Part shown: one piece after another, positions 10,951 through 23,200 of the stretch
How the letters are laid out: every line of letters starts with the position of its first letter
Numbering within the stretch: position 1 is the stretch's first letter
Assembly: GCA_014871385.1 (NCBI GenBank)
Contig: CM026421.1
Coordinates: 15,917,048 to 15,981,047, forward strand
Direction: 5' to 3'
Length of the DNA: 64,000 bases
DNA from: Ceratodon purpureus
Lineage: Eukaryota; Streptophyta; Bryopsida; Pseudoditrichales; Ditrichaceae
The notes under the pieces: model-generated
Databases searched by the model: none
What the model saw: only the letters and a program-made list of their open reading frames with translations
What the model was told of the DNA's origin: nothing
Program-made: the position numbers and the translations under genes

Positions 10951-13900
10951 CTTCACTTCTCCGGTGCTCATGAGTGTTGTACTTGGATCTCATCCCTGTA
11001 CCGGCTGTTAACCGGTCTATCTCAGCCTGCAACTCCTTAATATACTCTGCGCTTACTGTATCATGTTCTTCAATGCTTTTTGAGTTCCTCATGCTTGACC
11101 CAGTACCTCCTGTACCAGACTGCTTCCCCATCTCCTGCAAGCCAAAGACTCCTCGGAAATGATGTAAATAACTATGAATATGTTGGAATACATAATGGCA
11201 GTGAGAAAGCACAGATCCAGGCAATTTATCTAATTTAAGTATGGTCGTCGCTCCACAATAACCACTTACGGTATATAATTTGTAGTTTACATGTCTATTA
11301 ATTAATTGTGCCTGTACAACGTACCTTCCTTGTCAATATCTCTTCCTCGTTCCATGGATCGCGGTCATCATCTTCACTCTCGCTCTGACCAGACATAGGA
11401 CTCTGGCCGCATGACCCTAGGGAGTGTATGTCCGAGTTTCTTCTTCGAGTCTCCTCGAATTCCCCACCGTCCTCAATGTATTTTTTTTTGGATCCCATGA
11501 AGCCCTTGTCACGGTTCATTTCAATTTCGATCTCTTCTGGATCTGGTGACCTCTTCAAGAGTTCCCGGAGTCTCTCTCGTACGCCATTCACGCCACATCT
11601 CCCAGTCCTTCCCAGAGTTTTCCGAGACGCATTTGCCCTTTTCCCTAGTTCAGATTTTTCGAAACGCTGTCTGCTTCCCGCCAACTTCACGAGTCGCTGC
11701 CACACCTCATGATCAATGTGTAAGGGTTGAGCCTCTTTTCTGTCGATCGCTGCAAAGAATTCGCCACGCTTCCTCGTTACCGCCTTCCCCATCATTGCCC
11801 GCAGGTAATCAGCATTAAGGGCACCCGAGTACTCAAACCGTTCGTTCAATCGCTCCTTGAATGTGGTAACTGCTTCGTATGTCTGCCGGGCAATGTGGGT
11901 GCACAAGGGATCGAGTCCTGACGCCAGCTTAAATATTTCGGCAACCCAGGCTGGTCTTCCAGGACCGTACGGTTTCCCATCCGCATCTAGAGTTAGATAG
12001 AATGGTTTCTCCCCATTTCGTTGTCGTCGCGCCATTTCTTCCTCTCGAACGGCTTGTTTGTACCGTCGTGTCCTCCTATCCAATGCTGGTGATGGATACT
12101 GCAGACTGTCTACGTTTACAACCGATGAACTTCTATGTTCCGTGGTCCTCTCAGCGTCTGAATTCCTTCGAATGGAATTAGTATGTGGCGATAAGTGAAC
12201 CGGGCTCCGCTGCTGCGATTGTGGAGTACGTCCTGGTGACAGCGATCTTCGGTGACTACGACCACCATCGGGAGATGCATGCCTTCGGCTCCTCACCGGC
12301 GACCGAGTCGGCGACCTCCCATACCGTTCCGAACCTGCAATGTTTTCGCAAACTAATCAGAACATCGTAGTAGAGTCGTATGTGCAGACTTCAATTGTGT
12401 TATTCCGTCCATAAATCATAAACATACAACTATAACTCTTCAAGGATGTCACAGCAAGTCCGTCAACTACTACTATGTTTTTACTAATGGTGTGTACTCC
12501 CCATATGATGAGAATACCCCATTCTCGTCTAGTATGTCACTGTACTATATTTATTTACCAAAGTGTGCAAGTGCGTTCTTAGATTACCGTATATTGACTA
12601 AACTTCCATTCATAGAATTTAGCTGACCACGATGGTTTCTCAATACAGTAAAATAATATTTATACTTACTCCGAACATCCCTTGAATGATATTTTCTGTA
12701 CTTTGAGGATTGTGGTTGCATATGTCTGTCACTGGAAAATGGAGGAGTCGTCGACCGACTGTGACGTGATCTCCTCCTACCGTATTCTCGACTTGACCCG
12801 TGACGATGATGGGGAGGGCTCCTCGAGCTGGAGTAGTGATAATGTCTGTGGCTCTCTCTGCGGTCCGATCCAGGCGAGTCGTCGTATGACTCATATCGTC
12901 TGCGTCTTCTTCCAGGATTCTACAACAAAATTATCCAACAACAATTTATGTCACCCCACATCCTGCATAACCATAAACAGAACTTTCAATACCATAAACA
13001 ACAATACAATGGCGAGGAGACAAAGCTTACGGTATTACTGTAGTAGTTCGTCGGCGACTCACTACGCCTATACCGTCTCCTTGCATGATCCCGCCGTTCT
13101 TCACTTGATGTTTCATAATCCCTTTCGGTTCGGACACCGAGGTGAATCTTCTCGCGAAGAGTGGTGCTGTTATTACGACAAGTAGTGTTCCGTGTCTCCT
13201 GAACCTCCACTTCTGATCGTCGGATACCGGGGATGTCGCCAGCTATTCTCTCATGTGCATCAATTGTTTCCTCCACAGCATCATTTACATCGTCCTCGCC
13301 AACGTTATTAGGACCTGAACATTTCGAATAACCATTGTTTGTTAGCCCATACAGAGGCAACGCATACAATTGGTCTCATGTGTGTGACCCAAACTTACAT
13401 GTGTCTCACAACATCTAAGTTTTCATTAAACATCATAGTATCAAAAACCTTGGTTTTGCTTTGTCTTACATTCTGATTCTGGAACCACCGAAATAGTTTC
13501 CAAACGATCACGAACCGATGATGGCAGTACCGGCGTAGACTCAAGGTTTTCTTCTCCAGTTTGAACAGTGGAAGTAGTAGTGCGGCACTGAGTTGCCTTC
13601 CCTGGGTTTGATACTGTCCTCGGAACTCTGCCACAAGCTAAAGCATCTTCTTCAGTCTTCCTACGTAGTTCTTGCACGTCCGGTACAATCTTCTGGGCCA
13701 TTCCTAGCACCATAGCTACGCTTGCAGCACCGATGGTTTGGGATTTCTTCGGGCCTTTCGTAGTATCATGCACCTTCAATTTCAATTTCTTCCGTCCTTT
13801 TACTATCCCACCGGGCTGATTCAATGGTGCGGCATCCTTTGTTGTCTCCACGGGGAGAACTGCCTTAGATGCATTTCTTGTTTCTCTCGTCGTTGCGGGT

Positions 13901-13962
13901 ACCGTTTTTTTTTTCTTCAACCATGGCTGGGGACGGTCTTCGTCTGGTAGACTTCTTACCAT
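10951..13962 (-). CDS. TNPA-like protein: RS-rich region plus Transposase_24 (Ptta/En/Spm)-like domain
   Basis: Five exons join in perfect phase on the minus strand: 13470-13962, 13031-13314, 12670-12919, 11325-12334, 10951-11134 (last donor GAAG|GTAAGC, so a further 3' exon is expected). They give at least 740 residues. The start MVRSLPDEDR at 13962 is tentative, since a donor-like GGTAAG follows at once. A lysine-rich N-terminal part comes first. Residues about 210-400 are strongly Arg/Ser-rich (RRRSRHSRS, RSPTRSPVRSRR, SLSPGRTP), as in SR splicing proteins. Then DGKPYGPGRPAWVAEIFKLA through EVWQRLVKLAGSRQRFEKSE, with a conserved DPEE-like end, matches the plant En/Spm Transposase_24 pattern. 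A short coiled coil (EYIKELQAEIDRL) follows. TNPA proteins bind subterminal repeats and help excision. It runs opposite to the TNPD gene. Confidence 0.75.
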
Positions 13963-14099
13963 TGTAGCTCGGCCACTCTGTTACATGTGAATATGTACAT
14001 TAGTAAGCTCTCCGTCACATATTCAAAATAAATGATTGATTAAAAACCACCCATGTTTATCTATTTACCGAGTACTGTATTACTTGATCTTTAAGGCTA

Positions 14100-15155
14100 C
14101 CTCCGATATATTTTATAATTTTATTCTTGTGAAGGAATGGAATGGTTTCATATAAATCCCTATTTAGGTGTGAGAGAAATTCCAATAGTTACCTGGGGGG
14201 CGTTACGTTTGGGCAACTTGCACAGTCCACAGTACTGCAGTTGTCCGCTGCCCTGGTCAGTCGGCTACATTACTTACAAGAAGGTTAGATTCATCTCAAC
14301 TTTCCATATGCAATGAAACTTTATTGACCAGGTGGTTACCTTCAAGAAATAATCCAAACAGGCTTGAAGAGGTCGACGTTTTCTTACCTGTGCTATGGGT
14401 CCATGAACTGTGGCAGGAATTCCTCGGCGCTTTACGTGTTCAGTACTTCTCCTGAAGTGCAAAAAATGTTGATCTCTTATGTACATTGCATGGAGCAAAA
14501 AGTATAACATCAAATGGACTCCATGTAATCATGTGTACTGTAATGGGGGGTAACGGAGTTCATTCGACACTATCCAGGTAGAACATTCGTGCTATTCACA
14601 ATAAATATATAGATACTGAAAAATTTGAGCTCTGTCCTAAGCAAAGACAGACAGATGTAGAAAAATGTTGTCATCACTCTTACAGAGGTAGACGTTGATC
14701 CTTAGACCCTGCAAACTTGGAGGGGGGAACTCTTGGTGTTGGGCACGCTGGTAGTGACTCTTTTGTTTCGGGATCGTGTATTTCTTCCACTACCTGCTAG
14801 AGTCCAATTCCAATCATTACGAATGAGAAACCCAAAGCATTGGAAGTTGCCTATATTTTGAAAGCTTCAGTATCATATGTGAACTTAGTGATAATCGCTT
14901 GTGCCGTTAAAACGAATTCAGTGCATGTACAATATCCTTTGCAAACAAAACTTGCAACAGCATCCAATAAAAAACTTACAGGTACTGTAATGTCGTTGCT
15001 TTCGCTGCGGCGGTTACCTTCCTCCTTTGCAAAACGTACCTTCTTCTGAATACATAACCAGTCAGAATGCAACAGTATGTTAGGGCACCTTCCTTATGGA
15101 AATACAAAAGCAAGACCTTCCGTCATCCACTACCGCGAAAGCATCGGCTATCTAA
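14100..15155. other. Noncoding DNA, possible intron or promoter of the TNPA-like gene
   Basis: No supported gene. If 15156-15611 is an upstream exon, this is mostly intron. Otherwise it is the promoter region. Confidence 0.4.
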
Positions 15156-15611
15156 CTATCTGAAATGCAAATTCTGGTACTGTACAATTGGTTTGGCGTT
15201 CGAAATCTGATCTGCTGCGGATGCCAAGAGGGAGGGACTGGTGTGTGTCCTGTGTTGCCTTGTTGGTGGAAAGACCTGTGAACTTCTCTTCTTCAAGCTC
15301 GTCGTCGAAGGTTTTTCTTCACCAGTAACCCTAACCTCGCATGCATCCTCAACAAGCTCAAAGTGACGTTCAGATCGAGTAGCTGCGCCTCTCCCCGACG
15401 GTAGTTTTCCAACCTCTCCAGGTTTAACGGAGCTGCACACTTGGTGTACCGCTGCGCCTTCGCCTTGCAGTACTTGCGGCTGAGACTTTCTGACAGTGCT
15501 TGCCTGCCCCCCACCGTCAGCTTTCCCCTTCGAAGCGGCCGCAATATCCCCTTTAGAATCGGGAACTGGTGCGAAAAAAGGTGTCCTCATTCGCCCTGCT
15601 CTATGGAACAA
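15156..15611 (-). CDS. Hydrophilic ORF, possible upstream exon of the TNPA-like gene
   Basis: Open for 151 codons, rich in Lys, Ser, Gln and Gly (for example KGDIAAASKGKADGGGQAS), with no recognised domain. Its strand and position upstream of the TNPA-like exons make an additional 5' exon plausible, but I could not fix splice sites that join it to 13962. It could equally be a separate small element gene or chance. Confidence 0.3.
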   Translation of the reverse strand: MFHRAGRMRTPFFAPVPDSKGDIAAASKGKADGGGQASTVRKSQPQVLQGEGAAVHQVCSSVKPGEVGKLPSGRGAATRSERHFELVEDACEVRVTGEEKPSTTSLKKRSSQVFPPTRQHRTHTSPSLLASAADQISNAKPIVQYQNLHFR

Positions 15612-17413
15612 CTCGGCATCAAGGAGTGCGCCTTTTTTTACGCCATAGTACCTTCATGGCAACCAACAAACAATCCTTAGCACAACAGTGTAAAATTAGA
15701 CATGCCACGACTTTGATTAATGACGTAGAAAGTACGTGGTGAGCAGTACCTCAACCATGCGAGCCCCCTCCCTCACCTTCACAGATTTTGGGCTGGACTA
15801 ATTAGAGTGATCGCACGGTGAAAACCTGATGAGCAGTCACCCCCGCATGCAACGCGACCAACTCCAAGTTCCCCCAAAACCCGAAACATGCGCGATTACA
15901 ACAGACAAAAAACAAGGTAGAAATCGCCACATCGCTCACTGTAACTTCGCTAATGTGAAGACGACCAAAACAAGAAAGGAAGCATAGTGGGTAGCAATGC
16001 GAGAGTGAACGCTGTCCACTGTGAGACAACGACTTTCATCCAAAAATTAAATTAGGGTTTGACAAGGCACGCCGCCCCATAACATAAATACAGAGGCGCT
16101 GCACGTCTTTTTATTTAAAAAAAATTGCTCTTCTATGCACTTTGAAATCATCCCCTTCTCTAGTATTTACCGTACTTTGATTTGGTAGGGCATGTCAATT
16201 CTTTCACAAACAGTTGACCAATGCGGCATGGTTTTTCTTGTTTTCAACTGTGCTGGAACAGGTTTTTCCGCAGCCATCAATAACGCTCTACGCCATAAAA
16301 AGTATGATCGCTGGATCGAAGTGCGAGCAATTCTCTATGCTAAGTTTCCCTCGTATTTCACGTCCTTTTGCGATATGGACTGTATCGCGAAATTTCTGTT
16401 TTCACGTGAAAATAATCAACCCGATTAGGACTTGTTGAAAACCCTCTATCTAATTAACCTCGTTGTTGATTTTTGAATTACGTCTTGCAGATCATAAGGT
16501 CTTCGTGGAATTGGAGGCTCCCTGTACCGCATAAGTCTCTACAACAAGCGCTTTAAGAGGTGGGCACTTGCGGGCGCGATTGCTATTTCAAGGAAGCGTC
16601 TAAGCAGCCATAAGTTCAGCTCCTACTTCCTTGCTTGTTGACACTAGAAAAGACGCTTCAACTGAGCAGAAAATCACGCCATGCAGCACACCAAACTCGA
16701 ATTCTACACGGTCCAGTTGCTGCACCACACGATGCCAATAGGTGTGGTTCTCACTGAATTTCCTTGTTTTTTTATGCAGTATTGACCAATCTTTATCAGG
16801 TGGTTCTGACTCGTTGAGGTTATGTTTTCAGGATATCGCTGTTGTGCCGAAGATGGGGATTCTGCCCAACCTGGAAACTGGGGTATGGTGAAATTCGTAC
16901 TCTTTTACTACGGATTTGTTTCATAGATGCAGTAGCCACATCAACAGTAGGGATTCCTGCAATTTGCGATATTATCCATGACCTAACGAGACGAGTGGAG
17001 ACTAGAAACTCCAGTCCAAATTACAGTCCAGCATCTTAACTATTCGTGGCATAGATTTGAAGAGAAACCTCAGAAGATTATGATTAAGATCAGACTTGTC
17101 ATTGTATTAAATTGTCGTTTTTTCAGGAGACATTTCGTATTCTCCCTTGTAGTCATCAGACTTGTCATTTCGTATTCTCCCGTTCTAACATGCGGCATAT
17201 GAGCCGCCACTCTTTAGCTCAATTTCCATTTGTGGCCATGGATGCTCTCCGAGCCCCTGAATAATGGTTATGAAGACATAGGTTTCTTTCATTAGATGGA
17301 CAATTACACGAATTGAAGTAGAAGCTATGTGGCAGTCATATAAAACATATGTCAGCCATAGAGAACACGCACATTTGCACTCTATCTACCTTTCCGTTCG
17401 GTTGCTAAAAAAC

Positions 17414-18019
17414 CTATAGTTCTGTAGTACGGCGTCGCTTGATTCGTTGTACCTCCTCGAACCTATTAGATCGTAGGAGCCATTCTTTCATCCTCGATTT
17501 TGGGGAACATGGGAGAGCCATGCATTCATTGTATACAGTGGCAAAGTCTTCTTCGTGCCCAAATTCTTCTTCCACTGTAGGCTTCTGTGATACAAACTCC
17601 TCGTATGTTAACTCCAAGTAGGTTAAATCTGGATTTGAGCTGATGTGATCCAAATGATCCTTGTACCTGGACTGTGTGCTCGTGTTCGCAGGAGTGTCGC
17701 CAACGCTAGGTAACGCTGCAGGACTCGTCACATCAGCCGTTGGAATGGGCGTGTTGACACTCTCCGAATTCTCGGCAGCCGGTTCGCTGTTGCTCCCTCC
17801 TGTCGAACCCGTTTGCTTTCTGAAGCTCTTCAACCACTGCGGGTTCTCCTCCCTGGGGTGCAGTTTGAACATTCTGCTCCCACAATATGCAGGTGGGGGC
17901 TCCGGAATGTCTTCATCGCTGTGGACAACCGGATCCTGCTTGGCTGAGAAATAGCTCTCCCCGTTCGTGTACGGCCAGGTATCCCAAAAATCAGATGACT
18001 CTTCCTCCAAATCCGACAT
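17414..18019 (-). CDS. Acidic hypothetical protein carried by the CACTA element
   Basis: Single-exon ORF; the chosen start MSDLEEESSDFWDTW at 18019 gives 201 residues (an upstream in-frame Met at 18055 adds 12). The N-terminus is acidic with aromatic residues (DLEEESSDFWDTWPY), reminiscent of transcription activation segments. The middle is Pro/Ser/Thr-rich and disordered. The C-terminal part (DLTYLELTYEEFVSQKPTVEEEFG) is acidic and helical, ending in a basic patch IKRRRTTEL that could be a nuclear localisation signal. No family recognised. It lies between the TNPA-like and TNPD genes, on the TNPA strand. A role as an accessory regulator of the element is a guess from position and composition. 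Confidence 0.5.
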   Translation of the reverse strand: MSDLEEESSDFWDTWPYTNGESYFSAKQDPVVHSDEDIPEPPPAYCGSRMFKLHPREENPQWLKSFRKQTGSTGGSNSEPAAENSESVNTPIPTADVTSPAALPSVGDTPANTSTQSRYKDHLDHISSNPDLTYLELTYEEFVSQKPTVEEEFGHEEDFATVYNECMALPCSPKSRMKEWLLRSNRFEEVQRIKRRRTTEL

Positions 18020-18055
18020 CTTGAAACAGGGATATTTGTAAACAGTAGAACTCAT

Positions 18056-20259
18056 AAACTATAATCCACGATTCCAACTAAACGATATAAGTAATGTGGG
18101 AAGGAACTCACAGCGTAGTAGTCGTACCTTGTATTATCGATGGCGCCTCCCCCTCAGAAAGTGATGCTCCTAACTGAAGGCGTTAGAGAATTGGTTGCTC
18201 AGTTCAGGTTCATACAAGTTCCCTGGTACAGTTTGCTTCACCTTCGTCCCTTACTTATCCGTTTTCTTGCGTTTAGGTTTGCAGGATCTTCGATCTCAAC
18301 TGGTGCTCCCAATTAGCTGAGGCCGCACTTGGAGCCGAAAATGTTTCACCTGTATGCCAATTGGTGGCACGTCTGGCGAATTTTACGATCATGCCGCTTT
18401 ATGCGCTGCACTAATTACAGTTCGTCCTCATCGTTTTCGACTTGACAAATGATTCACAATGTACTAGTGAAAGGATATACGGGAAGAGGGATCTGGGATC
18501 TTAGATGCCAGAAAGTGTGGAAGAGAGTTGTATTTCTGTTTTGTTTTTTTTGCCTGCCTAATCACCGCGTTCTTGTCATGCAGCGCATGCAAATCGGAAG
18601 GGCGAGTCAGAGGTGGAGATGAAGTATTTCATGCCCCTTCGGAATTATGACCTTTTCGTTTTTTACAATTGCTGAAGTAGGAAATCCCCACTGTGTATTA
18701 CCTAGAGGTATTTCTTCCATAATGTAAAGGGGCGAATCTGGTAAACAATCAGCTCCAACCCCGAGATTGTCGTGGGATTGTGATCACGTGGCAGGCCGTT
18801 TGCAAACTTGGGCGGCTTGAGCTTATTTTGTTTCTGCAAATGTACTCACCGCGACATTGCGGACTCTTCGTCCCACAGGAGGTTCTGCTTTGTTCTGTTC
18901 GGAAAGAGGTAGGACTGCTTGACAAAGTTGATTTAGAAACATATGCACTCTAACTTAATGCCTATAATCTTTGTGGAAAACAAGTGTACGATATTCTGTC
19001 TCCTCACCTCGTAGTTGGCTTCATAATCTAGCGTGGACTTGGCAGGAGGAGTTTGGCGGACGAGGGTTGCGTCGTCTCTTATTCAAACAGGACTTGAAGC
19101 GCCTGACTTGGGTTACCTGAAGCATTTACTACTCTTGTTTTTTCAGGCAATTTCGGAATAATCCCGGAGAGAAAGCTCGTGAGAAGGCATTGACCAGGTG
19201 CTGTACCTCGCATCCTCCCTCTGCATGCTTAGATCATTGAAATTACAGGCAATGCAAAGAATTTTTAGTACTTGTCTCCGGATGCATATCTGAGTGCTCA
19301 GATAAATAATGCTAGAGAGTTCTTCATTTTGGTATGACACACTTTCTGAAATTGCATGTAATTTGTACGAGAGTATTTTAGGACCCACTTCGAAGCCTGG
19401 TGATAGCAACAAAGCTTGAGAAATATCGAGAGCTTCTATATTCATGATTAATCCAGCTGATTAAATGGCTACAAATTTGGTGATTTCCCCATAGTTTGTT
19501 CCACTGAAAAGAAAATACAGCTTTAGTGTTGTGTTTTGACACTGGATTATTTCTTTTGCGAAACAAATGTATTTTGAACTCATTGTAGAAGTGACTGTCT
19601 CATTGTGAGGTGACTGTACATGTGTTCTTCTGAGAAGCATATTTACATGCTTGCACTATGGACATTGTATTACAGGAAACTAGTAACTCCGAAATCAGTT
19701 TTAGGTGTGGAAAGTATGTAATTGAAAACGAAAACTTCATGCAACAAAGCCAGTGACTAGGCACAGCAAGCGTAACCGCGTGAACGAGGTTGGTGAATCC
19801 GCTGTGACTGTGTTCACTACTGTTCAGGTATGTAAAACTGTGTACTAAACTTTGAGGTGACAACATGTGAAATAGCTACGTGCAATAGCAAACTGTTAGA
19901 CCCCTGTTTTATGCACATAAAGGAAGATGGCGATGATACAATACTCATCAATGTATAATAGATCTATAACAAAAGAACATACGAATTTTTTTTTTTTTTT
20001 TATTACTTCCAGAAATCTGAGGGTTGGGGGATTAGTTGCCGATGTCAGTATTTCTAATTGGGGAGGTTAGGAGGTACTTTATATGAAGTTAACTAATCAA
20101 CGAAGTAAAACTGCAATGTGGAGTATGATGAAATTGAGAAAAAGTGACATTCAAGGTGACGGAGGTGACATCTAACATAACTTGAAAGCAGGCTTCCTTT
20201 GGGACCATATGTCGTATTCAAGGTAACGTTGACAGGAGTGTGAAACTTCATTGTGCAGG
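18056..20259. other. Putative divergent promoter region between minus-strand genes and TNPD
   Basis: No supported coding sequence. It contains a T16 run at 19986-20001. Its position between the 17414-18019 gene (-) and the TNPD gene (+) makes it the likely two-way regulatory region of the element. 5' noncoding exons cannot be excluded, since AG acceptor-like GTGCAG precedes the ATG at 20260. Confidence 0.45.
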
Positions 20260-23200
20260 ATGAGGCGAAGATTGTCTGCGGCATATCACATCGAGCGTTC
20301 ATTGGCGAATAGATTGGGAATACCAGAATACCCTTGTGCCTGCATTCGTTGTAGAGGCGCAAGGATAAGAAAGGTAGAGACAGTGGCAAGGCACCATATC
20401 GCATACGGACGAGACCCATACTTGTTGTACCCGGTCATTGTGAGTCCAACATTCTCTTGGTATTTAAATGTGTACAGAAATGGCCGGGTTTTACTCTGAG
20501 TATTTCCGCTTCCTTCACAAAAATTAAGTATATCAGTTTAAAATTCTACCGTATGCTATAGTAGTGTGGGTGGTTGGAATTCATTGTATCCGCGATGAGA
20601 TTACCTTGGCGGTTCAGTACAAAAACGTTGTATAATCATACAAAACTTGCTTGGTTTTTCCTCGTTTACGTAGTGCCACATGATTTTATGATAATGTAGT
20701 TTTACTTTAGGGCAAATTGAAACTAATTTAGTCTCTATATTTACAGACAGTGGATGGTAGAAACGTGCGGGGTCCAGCACGGCAGCCAAATAGAGAAAGA
20801 GAACGATACCGCCCCCGAGAACGCGATGGTGGAGAGGGTGGATTCACGTGGCCAAGGGGAGCAGCTGTGGATTTAGAGAACATGGCACGAGATGCTTTTA
20901 ACCGGTTTGACGACATCCACAACGACGCAATTAACGCTGAGGACAACGCGGCAGTAGATGGCGACAATGATCAAGAGGACCAGCAGTGGAATGAAGTAAA
21001 TTTGGAGAACCTTGTAAGAGAGTCCACCCAGCGTGTTTTCGAAGGCAGTACCAAAAACCGATTACAGTGTAGCATTGTATTGTTTTCTCTGTGCAGCCTA
21101 TATTCTGTGCCGCATACTTTTCTGGATGCACTGTTGACTTGGATAGCGGGAGATTTGCTGCCGATGTCGAACTGTTTTCCACGAACTACTTATGAGATCA
21201 AGACTATGCTTATGAGATTGGGATTAAAGCATAAACAAGTACATTGTTGCCCGGATGGACACATCTTGTACGAAGGTGAATATGAAGACCTACAGTCCTG
21301 CCCGAAATGCGAACAACCACGGTACGTTGGCGGGGGCAACAGAATTCCTCAGAGAGTAGCCCGCTATTTTGATGTAATCAAGCATTTGTTGAGAATGTAT
21401 AAGTGCCCGGAGATTGCATCGCATATGACATGGTACCATAGCCATAAATCTAGAGGTCAACTTATGAGGTCTGTATCCGATAGCGAACAGTGGAAGACAA
21501 TAGATCGACTGTTTCCTGGCTTTGCAGAAGTCCTTACGAACCTGCGTCTAGGACTGGTTGGCGATGGTATCATCCCATTCAAGAATAACGCCATCAAACA
21601 CTCAACGTGGGTGCTGCTCATTACGATCTACAATCTGCCGCCTTGGTTGCTAACCAAAAAGTTTTTCATTTCACTAGTTGTGCTCATACCAGGTCCAAAT
21701 TCTCCAACAGCAGATAATATAGACGTGTTCTTACGTCCAGTTGTGCGGGACCTGTTGACTCTATGGAACGGAATTCCAGCAATTGATATGAGCAAGCCAG
21801 AGGGGGAAAAGAGATTTACACTCAGAGCCATGTTGATATGGACAGTAAATGATTTTCCTGCTTTAGGGCTTTTATCCGGGCAACAAGTCCATGGCTACAA
21901 AGGGTGTCCTTTTTGTGGACCGGAAACATGTGCTGAGCATGCATTGCTATTGAAGAAAATGATTTATTTAGGGGCTAGGCGATATCTGCATGGGGAACAC
22001 CGATTTCGCAGGGCACGAGTAGCGTTTGATAACCACCAGGAATGGGGCTTATCACCGGAATCTCCAACAGGGGAGGAAGTCTTGACGTGGGGGACGCAGA
22101 GATCGGAATTTCTACGCGCTGGTGGCGTTGAAAACTCCAATGCGGACCCAGTGAAGTTGCACGGAGTCAAACGGCGGAGTATCTGGTTCGATTTGCCGTA
22201 CTGGAAGGTACTCATTCACTACCCCTTTAGAAAAACATGTATTTGACTAGAGTAATCACCAAGGCTAGATGTAAGAGTATGCGTTCGTCACATTCCAACA
22301 AATTCAGTTATTCATGCTCTTAGATTTTCATATGCCTCACCTTTTGCTACCGTACAAATATTGAAAGAATAAACTGGAACAGAGGAATTATTTCACTGTG
22401 GTTGACATCACCTTCTATCAGGAGTGATCTCGAAGTAAGTTTAGAGCTCGGGAACCAGCGTACATTTTATTTTAAGAAGAAGACAATGCTTTTATTTACT
22501 TAGAACAGAGTAGCAGGGAATGATCTAACTGTGGGAAAAAAATGGCCTCTGAATCTACGTGGAATTGTCATGCATAATAGTGAATAAAATGAAAAGGGAT
22601 TTACATACCGAAACGAGTAAAGTAAATCAGTGTCGTGCGTGTGTGTACAGGATCTACCAGTGAGGCACGTGCTTGATGTAATGCATTGTGAAAAAAACAT
22701 TGCAGAGAATATATTACGCACGACTTTTGGAGAAAAAGACACCCCAGCCCTGAGGGCAGACATGCAAGCTCGCAACATAAGACCCCATTTGCATCTACGA
22801 CCAGTTGGACCGAACGGAGAGAGACTGTATATGCCGGACGCATCTTACGTGTTATCTCCAGAAGACCAAGGCAAAGTATTGGGCGTGCTGAAGTCACTAA
22901 GAACTCCCACAAACTATGTGTCTGCTTTACACAAGAAAATTAGCAAAGGTAAATTAACTGGACTAAAGTCACATGATTTTCATGTATTGTTACAACAAGT
23001 ATTGCCGTTGTGTTTTAGGAAGGTGTCAAATAAGTCTCTAGCCGGGGCTGTCATACGGTTAAGTCGAGTGTTCAGAAAATTGTGTGCTAAAACAGTTAGT
23101 TGCTGACTCGGCGGAGACTATGTGTATGTTAGAGAAAGAGTTCCCTCCGGCATTTTTTGACATCATGTCCCATTTGCCGAACCACTTAGTGCAGCAGTTG

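Noticed and set aside
19986..20001. T16 run as a minus-strand retroposon tail
   Set aside because: No flanking target duplication was found around it.
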